From assembly GCA_900549015.1 (NCBI GenBank), contig URMH01000070.1, forward strand, positions 1 to 6,581: a stretch of 6,581 nt of DNA. The letters run 5' to 3'. The translations under genes were made by a program, and so were the position numbers. Origin of the DNA: an uncultured Blautia sp. Its GTDB lineage: Bacteria > Bacillota > Clostridia > Lachnospirales > Lachnospiraceae. Shown piece by piece: positions 1-5,711 of this stretch. The notes beneath the pieces are model-generated. The model was not told the DNA's origin. It did not search any database and saw only the letters and a program-made list of their open reading frames with translations. The stretch's first letter is position 1, and each line of letters begins with the position of its first letter.

Positions 1-50
1 ATCAGATTCATTATAAAATGTCTCGGAAAGTGTCTTAAATTACGATACCA

Positions 51-119
51 TTATAATGCCTCCATATATATTTTTTTAATTTCTTTCCACTGGTGTTCTT
101 TTAATGACTTAAATTCCAT
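51..119 (-). pseudogene. Possible GNAT N-acetyltransferase start, frame broken after 22 codons
   Basis: The minus strand carries AAGGAG, a 5-nt gap and an ATG at 119, then 22 codons reading MEFKSLKEHQWKEIKKIYME plus AL, then TAA at 53-51. The start resembles the N-terminus of GNAT acetyltransferases, where a pattern like W..I..IY.EAFP..ER is common; this is recognition from memory, not a search. Here the frame stops where FP..ER would be expected. After the stop this frame stays open to the window edge, but it does not look like a GNAT. A decayed or internally deleted gene is therefore my reading. It could also be a genuine short leader peptide. It lies directly downstream of a MerR-type promoter at 172-202, so it is the first reading frame of the transcript that the divergent regulator probably controls. 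The rest lies outside the window. Confidence 0.4.
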
Positions 120-151
120 AAAATCTCCTTATTCTGATTGATTTCCATTGA

Positions 152-181
152 TTTTTCTCTCTTCGCCATGTATCGTATAAT
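152..181 (+). promoter_or_regulatory. Putative merR promoter
   Basis: A consensus TATAAT lies at 176-181. No good -35 is present: TTTTTC at 152-157 gives an 18-bp spacer, while the better TTGATT at 148-153 is 22 bp away. The start of transcription would fall near 188, inside the dyad at 181-197, which suggests autorepression by the MerR protein. Confidence 0.45.
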
Positions 182-202
182 GTACAGTAACTGTACAGTC
201 AA
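172..202 (-). promoter_or_regulatory. MerR-type promoter, 19-bp spacer, reading leftward
   Basis: On the minus strand TTGACT (202-197) is followed by a 19-bp spacer and TACGAT (177-172). A spacer of 19-20 bp instead of 17 is the hallmark of promoters activated by MerR-family proteins, which untwist DNA to realign the two hexamers. The dyad in the spacer is centred at 189, two bases toward the -35 from the spacer centre, the same kind of offset as in the classic mer operator. The adjacent MerR gene is the obvious regulator. The promoter drives the frame starting at 119, not the MATE operon. Confidence 0.7.
181..197. promoter_or_regulatory. Perfect 17-bp dyad, likely MerR operator
   Basis: TGTACAGTAACTGTACA is an exact inverted repeat: eight bases, a central A, then the eight-base reverse complement. 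It sits inside the 19-bp spacer of the leftward promoter and just after the merR -10 hexamer. This is where a dimeric MerR protein would bind, activating the leftward promoter and probably repressing its own gene. The position and symmetry are seen directly; the binding is inferred. Confidence 0.72.
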
Positions 203-213
203 GAGGTATTTTT

Positions 214-1041
214 ATGAATCATAAAAATTATTTATATTCTTCCGGAGAATTTGCCAAACTGACAGGCGTCAACAAGCGCACCCTGCATTATTACAATGAT
301 ATCGGATTGTTCTGTCCGGAAATAATTGGAGACAACGGATACCACTACTACACCTGTTTTCAGTTTGCACAATTAGAGCTTATTTTAACATTACGGAAAA
401 TCGGTTTATCGATTGAAGAAATCAAAGAATATATTACAAGACTTTCTGATGAATCATTTTCTCAGATGATGGAAAAAAAGAAAAAGCTGATTGATGAATC
501 CATCAAACAGCTTTTATCAGCACAGGCATTTTTAGAACAGAAGGCAGAGAGACTGAAGCTTGGAATGAAGTCCGAAGACGGCGCCATTGAGCTGTGTACT
601 CTTCCTCAGAGAAAAATCGTTCTTTCTTCTCCCATCTCAGGGAAATACGATGAAAACGATTTTTCCATTGCAGCCGAATTTTCACTTCGCCTGAAAAAAC
701 TCTTCCACCTTTATGGCAGCTTTGGAAGCCGTATTTCTTCCGAAGATATTCGGCAAAATCATTTTGAACGCTACACTTCCTTTTTTGCCTACTGTCCTTC
801 TGCCTCAGAAATATACGATGAAATACTTCCGGCCGGAAAATATCTTCGTGCCTTTTGTATAGGCAGTTGGGGAAAGCTTCCCCATATTTACCAAAAAATC
901 CTCTCATATGCCTCCGAACATCACCTGAAACTTACAGGCTACGCATACGAAGAAGGATTAAATGAAATGGCTTTAAATGCCCAGAATGACTATATCACAA
1001 TGATCACAATTCCTGTATCTGAAAATCAGGAAAATAAATGA
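214..1041 (+). CDS. MerR-family regulator with GyrI/BmrR-like effector domain
   Basis: A 275-residue cytoplasmic DNA-binding protein. Residues about 8-75 form the MerR winged helix, with SSGEFAKLTGVNKRTLHYYN followed by the wing segment NGYHYYT and the helix LRKIGLSIEEIKEYI. Residues about 80-118 are a Lys/Glu/Gln-rich helix of the type that makes the dimer coiled coil. Residues about 123-270 look like the GyrI-like effector-binding domain of BmrR-type regulators, including an acidic AYEEGLNE stretch near the end; such domains bind cationic or hydrophobic drugs. No metal-binding cysteine pattern is evident, which favours a drug sensor over a metal sensor. The start at 214 has AAGAGG seven bases upstream. 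Its likely target is the divergent leftward promoter at 172-202. The MATE exporter operon is convergent and has no matching operator, so a direct link to it is unproven. Confidence 0.88.
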   Translation: MNHKNYLYSSGEFAKLTGVNKRTLHYYNDIGLFCPEIIGDNGYHYYTCFQFAQLELILTLRKIGLSIEEIKEYITRLSDESFSQMMEKKKKLIDESIKQLLSAQAFLEQKAERLKLGMKSEDGAIELCTLPQRKIVLSSPISGKYDENDFSIAAEFSLRLKKLFHLYGSFGSRISSEDIRQNHFERYTSFFAYCPSASEIYDEILPAGKYLRAFCIGSWGKLPHIYQKILSYASEHHLKLTGYAYEEGLNEMALNAQNDYITMITIPVSENQENK

Positions 1042-1071
1042 AAACGCTTGTATAGACTCTACGCATTTTTC
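1040..1071. terminator. Weak, possibly bidirectional terminator between convergent genes
   Basis: The 17-bp gap between the merR stop and the yczE-like stop, plus the first bases of the latter, can fold into an imperfect hairpin: GAAAA-c-GC-tt-GTA, a loop, then TAC-GC-a-TTTTTC. The outer A/T pairs would give a U-run on either strand. The stem is short and bulged, so this is only a candidate. Confidence 0.28.
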
Positions 1072-1712
1072 ATTACGCGCTTACAGATTTTTTCTGCATA
1101 GGGCATAAAAATCTGTGCTACCGGACCGACTACAAATGCACAGATGATCGTTCCGATTCCAAACGTTCCGCCCAGTAAAAATCCAACTGCAACAAAGCAG
1201 AAATCTGTCACAATTCGGATGATACCAAATGGCTTATTCCATTTGTCACTCCACACGATTGCAACAAGATCATTTGGTCCTGTTCCTGCTTCTGATTTAA
1301 TCACAATTGTCATTCCCATCGCAAGAATCACGCAGCCTGCAATAAGAACAGGAATGCGTACTGCAAAAGAAAGACTGTTATTAATATAATTTTTCAGGAG
1401 AACGGTAAACACATCAATAATCGGACCGCCTAAAAACATACAGATTAAAGTACCGATTTTTATGTATGTTTTATCAACAAAAAGAAGTACAATAATAATG
1501 AAAAAACACACTAGCATATGCGTTGCTCCATGACTCCAGGAAATTGCAGAAGGCCACGGTACACTTCTGTAAATCCCCTGGATCAGTACGTTAAAAGGGT
1601 CAGCCCCAAGATCAGCCTGAATAAATAAGGTCACTCCAAGATGAGCAATCGCAAGACCAAGAATTAGCAATAAAATTTGTTTTAATCTAATTTTCAAATT
1701 CATATTTTTCAT
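1059..1712 (-). CDS. YczE-like integral membrane protein
   Basis: A 217-residue polytopic membrane protein of the YczE/YyaS/YitT-type family (Bacillus subtilis YczE is of similar size); the biochemical role of this family is not settled. Hydrophobic segments lie at about residues 12-32, 65-79, 85-106, 116-138, 163-182 and 186-204. Two halves resemble each other: LGVTLFIQADLGADPFNVL (25-43) matches MGMTIVIKSEAGTGPNDLVA (132-151), and GTLICMFLGGPIIDVF (87-102) matches GTIICAFVVGPVAQIF (187-202), pointing to an internal duplication. The ATG at 1712 overlaps the MATE stop codon (ATGA), with AGGAG seven bases upstream lying inside the MATE coding end, so translation is probably coupled. Sharing an operon with an exporter suggests a transport-related role, but no substrate can be named. 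Confidence 0.85.
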   Translation of the reverse strand: MKNMNLKIRLKQILLLILGLAIAHLGVTLFIQADLGADPFNVLIQGIYRSVPWPSAISWSHGATHMLVCFFIIIVLLFVDKTYIKIGTLICMFLGGPIIDVFTVLLKNYINNSLSFAVRIPVLIAGCVILAMGMTIVIKSEAGTGPNDLVAIVWSDKWNKPFGIIRIVTDFCFVAVGFLLGGTFGIGTIICAFVVGPVAQIFMPYAEKICKRVMKNA

Positions 1713-3085
1713 TTTTCTTCTCCTGCATATACTTTCATTTTTTTATGAAGCTTTTTCCGAACAATCCAGAAACAAATCACCTGCATAACAATAGTGATAA
1801 GCCAGGATGCCGGATAAGAAATAAAAAGCACATCCAGACTTCTGTGTGCCGGGAAAATCATATAAATCCATACAATTCTGGTTCCCACGGTTCCGATAAC
1901 AGACAGAAGCATAGGCACTGCCGAATGTCCCATTCCACGAAGTGCTCCCGGAAACAGATCCATCAGACCGCACATAAAGTACGTTACTGTCGTATAAAGC
2001 AGCACTTCCATTCCACACTTGATAACTTCCGGATCAGAAGTGTAAATTCTTAAAAGCTCCGGTCCGAAAACGTACGCTCCGCCGCCCAGAACAAGTGCGA
2101 CTCCCACCGTAAGGACAATACAGTTTACAAGCACTTTATCCATTCTTTTCCATTTTCCCACACCAAAATTCTGGCTGGTAAAACTCATACATGCCTGCGT
2201 AACAGAATTCACAGCCGCATATAAAAATCCAAAAATATTATTGGCAGCCGTATATCCTGCCATTGCTACAGAGCCAAAGGAATTGACAGAGGACTGTAAC
2301 AGCACATTGGAAAAGTTAATCACGGTACTCTGAATCCCTGCCGGAATTCCTACAAGAAAAATCTGCTTCAGGTAAGCTCCCTTCATCGTAAGCTTTGAAA
2401 AACGAAGCTGATAGGCAGACTCTGTCTGATACAGACAGCGAAGCACGAGAACACAGGAAATCATCTGAGAAACTACCGTAGCAATCGCAACACCTGCAAC
2501 ACCCATATGAAATGCAATTACAAGAATCATATTTAAGACAGCATTCGTCACACCAGCCACCACAAGAAACAGCAATGGTCTTTTTGTGTCTCCTACTGCT
2601 CTTAAAATTGCCGCACCATAATTATAAAGCATAAAAAACGGCATTCCCAGGAAATATATCTTCATATAAAGAGCAGCCTGATCAATTACATCTGACGGTG
2701 TTCCCATCAATCCAAGTGCGCCTTTGGAAAAAATAAATCCAATCAATCCCATAGCTGCTCCGCTGATTAGCGCCAGTGTAATTGCAGTATGTACCGTTTC
2801 CGACATTTCTCTTGCTTTTCCCGCTGCATAAAAACGTGCCGCAAGAACATTTGCCCCAAGAGAAATCCCAATAAAAAGATTTGTGAATACATTGATAAGA
2901 GCCGATGTGGAACCGACTGCTGCCAGAGCCTGACTTCCGGAAAAACGCCCCACAACAACAATATCCACTGCATTAAACAGAAGCTGCAAAATGCCGGATA
3001 GCATCAGTGGAATGGAAAAGGAAATCAGCTTATCCATAATAGAACCGTTGCACATATCAATTTCATACTTGTTATTTTTTGACAT
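1709..3085 (-). CDS. MATE-family multidrug/sodium-type exporter
   Basis: A 458-residue membrane transporter of the MATE family, which exports drugs or metabolites using a sodium or proton gradient. The length is normal for the family and hydrophobic segments run throughout, consistent with twelve helices in two homologous bundles. The first bundle begins MDKLISFSIPLMLSGILQLL and contains VVVGRFSGSQALAAVGST; the second contains the matching AMAGYTAANNIFGFLYAAVN with TSQNFGVGK. I chose the ATG at 3085 because AGGAGGGAGG lies five bases upstream. An in-frame TTG at 3127 would add 14 residues, but the good ribosome binding site falls inside that extension. It is the first gene of a two-gene operon with the YczE-like protein. 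The substrate cannot be read from sequence. Confidence 0.9.
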   Translation of the reverse strand: MSKNNKYEIDMCNGSIMDKLISFSIPLMLSGILQLLFNAVDIVVVGRFSGSQALAAVGSTSALINVFTNLFIGISLGANVLAARFYAAGKAREMSETVHTAITLALISGAAMGLIGFIFSKGALGLMGTPSDVIDQAALYMKIYFLGMPFFMLYNYGAAILRAVGDTKRPLLFLVVAGVTNAVLNMILVIAFHMGVAGVAIATVVSQMISCVLVLRCLYQTESAYQLRFSKLTMKGAYLKQIFLVGIPAGIQSTVINFSNVLLQSSVNSFGSVAMAGYTAANNIFGFLYAAVNSVTQACMSFTSQNFGVGKWKRMDKVLVNCIVLTVGVALVLGGGAYVFGPELLRIYTSDPEVIKCGMEVLLYTTVTYFMCGLMDLFPGALRGMGHSAVPMLLSVIGTVGTRIVWIYMIFPAHRSLDVLFISYPASWLITIVMQVICFWIVRKKLHKKMKVYAGEEK

Positions 3086-3133
3086 AAAATCCTCCCTCCT
3101 TCTATCGAAGGATATAATTTCAACCAAGATTCT

Positions 3134-3162
3134 ATCTTAGCAAGCAGGCAAAAGAAAGTCAA
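3134..3162 (-). promoter_or_regulatory. Housekeeping-type promoter of the MATE/yczE-like operon
   Basis: On the minus strand TTGACT (3162-3157), a 17-bp spacer and TAAGAT (3139-3134) make a good sigma-A-like promoter, about 50 bp upstream of the MATE start. The 17-bp spacing is ordinary and not MerR-type. A lone ACTGTA half-site of the MerR dyad occurs on the plus strand nearby (about 3174-3179), but no second half is present. Confidence 0.65.
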
Positions 3163-3188
3163 TAAGCGTTCTCACTGTAAAATCGTGT

Positions 3189-3217
3189 ATAATATAAAAA
3201 ACTTTCAATTTTTTCAA
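3189..3217 (-). promoter_or_regulatory. Possible second upstream promoter for the MATE operon
   Basis: On the minus strand TTGAAA (3217-3212), a 17-bp spacer and TATTAT (3194-3189) form another reasonable sigma-A-like promoter. It would give a leader of about 95-100 nt before the MATE start. The region is very AT-rich, so a chance match is possible. Confidence 0.45.
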
Positions 3218-3385
3218 CAGTTTCGCCTGTCCATACGTCTTATAAGTGAAAGGCAAAAGAAAGGAACGCAAAGTAAATGTTGCGAATTGAAATCTGTGCA
3301 AAAGTAACTTGTAATGACAAGCAAACGGAGCAAGCCCCTCAAAAGATGAGGGACCTGCTCCGCCTTACACCAGGATGTGCTTCGC
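3218..3385. other. Intergenic region with short repeats, no supported gene
   Basis: Beyond the MATE promoters this stretch carries the terminator at 3326-3362 and a few minor signals. AGGCAAAAGAAAG occurs twice in the same orientation, at 3146-3158 (in the MATE promoter) and 3251-3263. AAGACGTAT on the minus strand at 3241-3233 repeats in the leader of the ECF gene at 4887 (4925-4917). A small hairpin, CTTGT-AATG-ACAAG, precedes the terminator. I recognise no protein here. Confidence 0.5.
3326..3362 (-). terminator. Terminator hairpin after the sigma/anti-sigma block
   Basis: CGGAGCA and TGCTCCG form a seven-pair outer stem. After a small internal loop, an inner stem of CCCTCA with TGAGGG closes on a short A-rich loop. 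On the minus strand it lies 23 nt after the stop at 3386 and is followed by TTTGCTTG, an imperfect U-run. On the plus strand no T-run follows. It most likely ends the leftward ECF transcripts and insulates the MATE operon. Confidence 0.65.
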
Positions 3386-4393
3386 TTATTCCCAGATATT
3401 AGATTTTACATTGTGTACAGAGATTGTTTTTATATCTGTTTTTTTAAGAAACTCCAAAATCTCATCTCTCTGGCCGGAAATATAATATGCCTTTGTCTGC
3501 AGTTTCTTCAGTTTTTTTGCAGCTTCGTAGCAGTCTTTCATTTCCTCTGTTCCATCCTGCCAGACTGTAGAATGATAAGGAAGATCAAGCGGCTGCCAAA
3601 TATCCGGATGCTCAACAAGATTCTTTAGCTTTTCCACATAAACATTTAAAAGTTCCTCTTCTGTCATCTCATCTCTGTTATCCGATTCTTTAAATAACAT
3701 AATTCTCCAGAGATTGAGTCCCCCCTGAAATCCTTCAATGTCCGGATGATATACTTCAATCCAGTCAAGATTTACTTTTTCTTTTCGAAGCTCCTCCACA
3801 TCTCTTACTTTTTCTTCTGAAACGGCAAGACTGATTTCTGCTGATTCCGGCAATTTTTCCGTTTCTTTTATTAGTTTTTCTACGTCTTCTCGCCCTGCGG
3901 GATTCTCAAATTCCCCCAATCTTGTCACAAGGAGCACTTCCGGATCCTGCCAGTTCTTATATTTCCCCTGCTCCAAATTCACCCACACATTTTCTATGCC
4001 AATATTACGGCTTTTTATGTTATTCGTTGCAGAAATCCCCAGTGTATATCTTCCAAAGCCTTTTTTCTCCACCTGAATATCATTGATCTCAATATACGGT
4101 CTTGTAACATCATAATAATCCCGCATTACAGAAAGAAATGTCTGGTCCTTCTGGAGTTTTTCAGGATTAAGATACACGGCATCCATTCCAGGGCTGATGA
4201 TTAAGAACAAAACAAATATGATACCGAAAATAACAAGCACTGTTTTCACTGTGATTTTTCTTATTTTCTTGTTTATATATCGGTCAATCTTTTTTTCAAA
4301 ATCTTCATTTTGCTCCGGCATATCTTCTACAAGCTTCTCTAATTCCCGATCTAAGCTTTCTTCCGTAAAATTACTTTTATTTTTTTCCTCCAT
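3386..4393 (-). CDS. One-pass membrane regulator of the adjacent ECF sigma, Sigma_reg_N/C-like
   Basis: A 335-residue protein: acidic cytoplasmic-type N-terminus (1-46), one hydrophobic helix at about 49-68 (KTVLVIFGIIFVLFLIISPG), and a long hydrophilic C-terminal part that would lie outside the membrane. After the helix come VYLNPEKL and a beta-rich region (about 95-160). The segment from about 185 to 330 (SLAVSEEKVRDVEELR, then LDWIEVYHPDIEGFQGGLN) recalls the Sigma_reg_C domain of Firmicutes anti-sigma proteins. No zinc-binding anti-sigma motif is seen. It probably holds the 4393-4887 sigma factor inactive until an envelope signal arrives. The ATG at 4393 overlaps the sigma stop (TGATG), with GGAGG seven bases upstream; a GTG one codon earlier (4396) is possible but too close to the ribosome binding site. 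The signal is unknown. Confidence 0.78.
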   Translation of the reverse strand: MEEKNKSNFTEESLDRELEKLVEDMPEQNEDFEKKIDRYINKKIRKITVKTVLVIFGIIFVLFLIISPGMDAVYLNPEKLQKDQTFLSVMRDYYDVTRPYIEINDIQVEKKGFGRYTLGISATNNIKSRNIGIENVWVNLEQGKYKNWQDPEVLLVTRLGEFENPAGREDVEKLIKETEKLPESAEISLAVSEEKVRDVEELRKEKVNLDWIEVYHPDIEGFQGGLNLWRIMLFKESDNRDEMTEEELLNVYVEKLKNLVEHPDIWQPLDLPYHSTVWQDGTEEMKDCYEAAKKLKKLQTKAYYISGQRDEILEFLKKTDIKTISVHNVKSNIWE

Positions 4394-4887
4394 CACGATT
4401 CCTCCTTTATTATTTGAAGAAGTTTTTTCCTGGCTCTGGAGCGGATTTGACGCACATTTTCTTTTGTCAATCCGTGAGATTCTGCAATCTGTTCATCAGA
4501 CATATGAAAGTAAATATTCTCAATCAATATCTCTTTTTGCTTAATGCCCAACTTTTGTATTGCCCGAAACAGCTTTTTTCGTTCCTCCTCACGTATGATT
4601 TGCTCCAAAATCTCCTCCTCTTCACTTTTTGCGTTTAAAAAAGACGTCTCGCCATCTGATAAAAATTCTTTTTTGCGTTTTCTCATCATACTAATAAATT
4701 CGTTTCGCAGCACTTTTATCAGCCATGCTTTTAAACTCCCTGTATCTTTGTAAGAAAGAAACGCTTTAACAAAGGTTTCCTGAAGAAGGTCTTCCGCGTC
4801 CTGCACATTATTTGTAAGGGAAAGGGCATATAAAAACATAGGTTTATAATATTGTTCATAAATCTGCTTCCACTCTTTCTGCTTCAT
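4393..4887 (-). CDS. ECF RNA polymerase sigma factor (downstream module)
   Basis: A 164-residue sigma-70 family protein of the extracytoplasmic function group, which directs RNA polymerase to a small stress regulon. Region 2 covers about residues 8-75, with the core-binding DAEDLLQETFVKAF and the -10-reading GSLKAWLIKVLRNEF followed by basic RKRKK. Region 4 covers about 105-160, with helix-turn-helix MSDEQIAESHGLTKENVRQI. The recognition helix NVRQIRSRARKKL departs from the common GTVKSRLxRAR form. An acidic linker (SEEEEILEQ) joins the domains. The start at 4887 is preceded by AGGGAGGGAG. Its stop overlaps the membrane regulator's start, the usual layout for a sigma and its anti-sigma, so coupled translation is likely. 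Confidence 0.88.
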   Translation of the reverse strand: MKQKEWKQIYEQYYKPMFLYALSLTNNVQDAEDLLQETFVKAFLSYKDTGSLKAWLIKVLRNEFISMMRKRKKEFLSDGETSFLNAKSEEEEILEQIIREEERKKLFRAIQKLGIKQKEILIENIYFHMSDEQIAESHGLTKENVRQIRSRARKKLLQIIKEES

Positions 4888-4916
4888 ATGCTCCCTCCCT
4901 TCTTCCTTTTGTTTTG

Positions 4917-4942
4917 ATACGTCTTTTACTAATAAAACGTAT
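4917..4942 (-). repeat. Inverted repeat in the leader of the downstream ECF gene
   Basis: On the minus strand ATACG-TTTTA, a TTAG loop, TAAAA, a two-base GA bulge and CGTAT form a ten-pair bulged stem. It overlaps the 3' part of the shared ECF promoter motif and lies 29 nt before the start codon. It could be an operator, a leader hairpin or simply part of the promoter; no U-run follows, so it is not a terminator. Confidence 0.4.
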
Positions 4943-4961
4943 ATCGCCGGATTCTGTGACA
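4928..4961 (-). promoter_or_regulatory. Putative ECF-type promoter of the downstream module
   Basis: On the minus strand TGTCACA (4961-4955) is followed 11 nt later by TATACGTTTTATTAGT (4943-4928). No good sigma-A hexamer pair is evident here. The 16-nt block matches a block upstream of the other ECF gene at 13 of 16 positions, which supports a promoter element recognised by one or both ECF factors, as expected for autoregulated sigma genes. Exact -35/-10 assignment is uncertain. Confidence 0.45.
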
Positions 4962-4980
4962 GTTTTCAGAAATAAAATTC

Positions 4981-5697
4981 TTATCTCACCGTAAGCCAGG
5001 CATCTACATTTCCAAAATGTACTGCCTCCAGTTTTTCCACATCAATTACCTGTGCAAAGCCTCCTGAAATAGTTACTATTCCATTTTCTTCATCCCACTT
5101 TTCTTCAACGCCTCCGATACCGCCGCCGGATTCATAATCCAGGTAAAGGGTATATTGCAGCGGAGAAATTTCCGATATTCCCTCAGGATATGTCAAACCG
5201 GCTCCTGCCCCGTGACTTCCAAGCTCCTCCAGATCATATATAGGAGTTCCATCGAGTTTTATGTTCAAACCATCCTAAAAAGACGTTGTATCATCCATAG
5301 AAATACTTTCATCTGTCTCTATTTTAAAAAGTGCATACAAAAGTTTTTGATCCTGAACGGTATTTACCAGAGTGATTGTTGCTCCCTTCTGGGTCTGTGA
5401 CTGACCGGTTCCTTTAATATACCCCTGATCTACCAGAGATTCCTGCTGCTCTTTTGACGGATTCAGTCGTTTCTTTAACACATCGTTCCACTTAAAAAGC
5501 TCTCCTGCCGCAATGGTAGTAACAGCCAGACAACATAATACAGCTGTTGCAGCCAGTATTCGCAGCACTGTTTTTCTGCCTCTTCTTTTATACGAAAGTT
5601 TTTTCTGTCCTTCAATCTTCTCCAGTGTTTCTTCAAATTTTATATGAAATTCTTCCGGTATCTTCGGCGCTGCTTTTTTCCAATTCTGATCCTGCAT
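4981..5697 (-). pseudogene. DUF4179-like anti-sigma membrane protein interrupted by in-frame TAG
   Basis: From the ATG at 5697 (AGGAGG seven bases upstream) the frame runs 140 codons to TAG at 5277-5275, then continues in the same frame for 97 open codons to TAA at 4981. Without the stop the product would be 238 residues: cytoplasmic start (1-42, with basic YKRRGRK), one membrane helix at about 43-65 (VLRILAATAVLCCLAVTTIA), then an outer domain with KWNDVLKKRLNPSKEQQESL and KGATITLVNTVQDQKLLYALF, typical of DUF4179-type proteins encoded next to ECF sigma genes. The part after the TAG (NIKLDGTPIYDLEELGSHGA, later TISGGFAQVIDVEKLEAVHF) is plainly protein-like. It lies 14 bp after the sigma gene at 5712, so it is probably that sigma's regulator. 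The single stop suggests a recent nonsense change or a sequencing error. Confidence 0.75.
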
Positions 5698-5711
5698 AAT
5701 CACTCCTCCTT

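Larger units (their letters stand above)
120..213. other. Divergent regulatory region between the GNAT remnant and merR
   Basis: This 94-bp gap holds signals for both directions. Leftward: a TTGACT/TACGAT promoter with 19-bp spacing (202-172) and an AAGGAG ribosome binding site near 130-125. Rightward: a TATAAT hexamer at 176-181 and an AAGAGG ribosome binding site at 201-206, seven bases before the merR start. The merR -10 overlaps the leftward -10 by two bases, and the dyad at 181-197 begins at the last base of TATAAT, so one bound regulator could affect both promoters. Confidence 0.65.

Noticed and set aside
503..907. 134-codon minus-strand open frame inside the MerR gene
   Set aside because: Antisense shadow of a clear MerR coding region; composition rich in Arg/Phe/Lys and no ribosome binding site or family match.
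3085..3127. Longer MATE start at TTG (14 extra residues)
   Set aside because: The strong AGGAGGGAGG site lies inside that extension, and the protein from the ATG at 3085 already has the family's usual start and length.
3134..3183. MATE promoter as a direct MerR target
   Set aside because: The spacer is 17 bp, not 19-20 bp, and only a single ACTGTA half-site is nearby; no dyad is present.
3186..3193. Plus-strand TATAAT at 3188-3193 as a rightward promoter
   Set aside because: No usable -35 lies 16-18 bp upstream and no rightward gene follows; it is better explained as part of the leftward -10 region.
3277..3402. Plus-strand 41-codon frame starting MLRIEICAKVTCNDKQ with AAAGGAA upstream
   Set aside because: It runs through the terminator hairpin and into the end of the membrane-regulator gene, has no clear promoter, a long gap from ribosome site to start, and no recognisable family.
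5251..5277. Re-initiation at the TTG just after the amber codon
   Set aside because: The AGGA upstream is only four bases from the TTG and the nearest ATG in the area is in another frame with an immediate stop, so efficient restart is unlikely.
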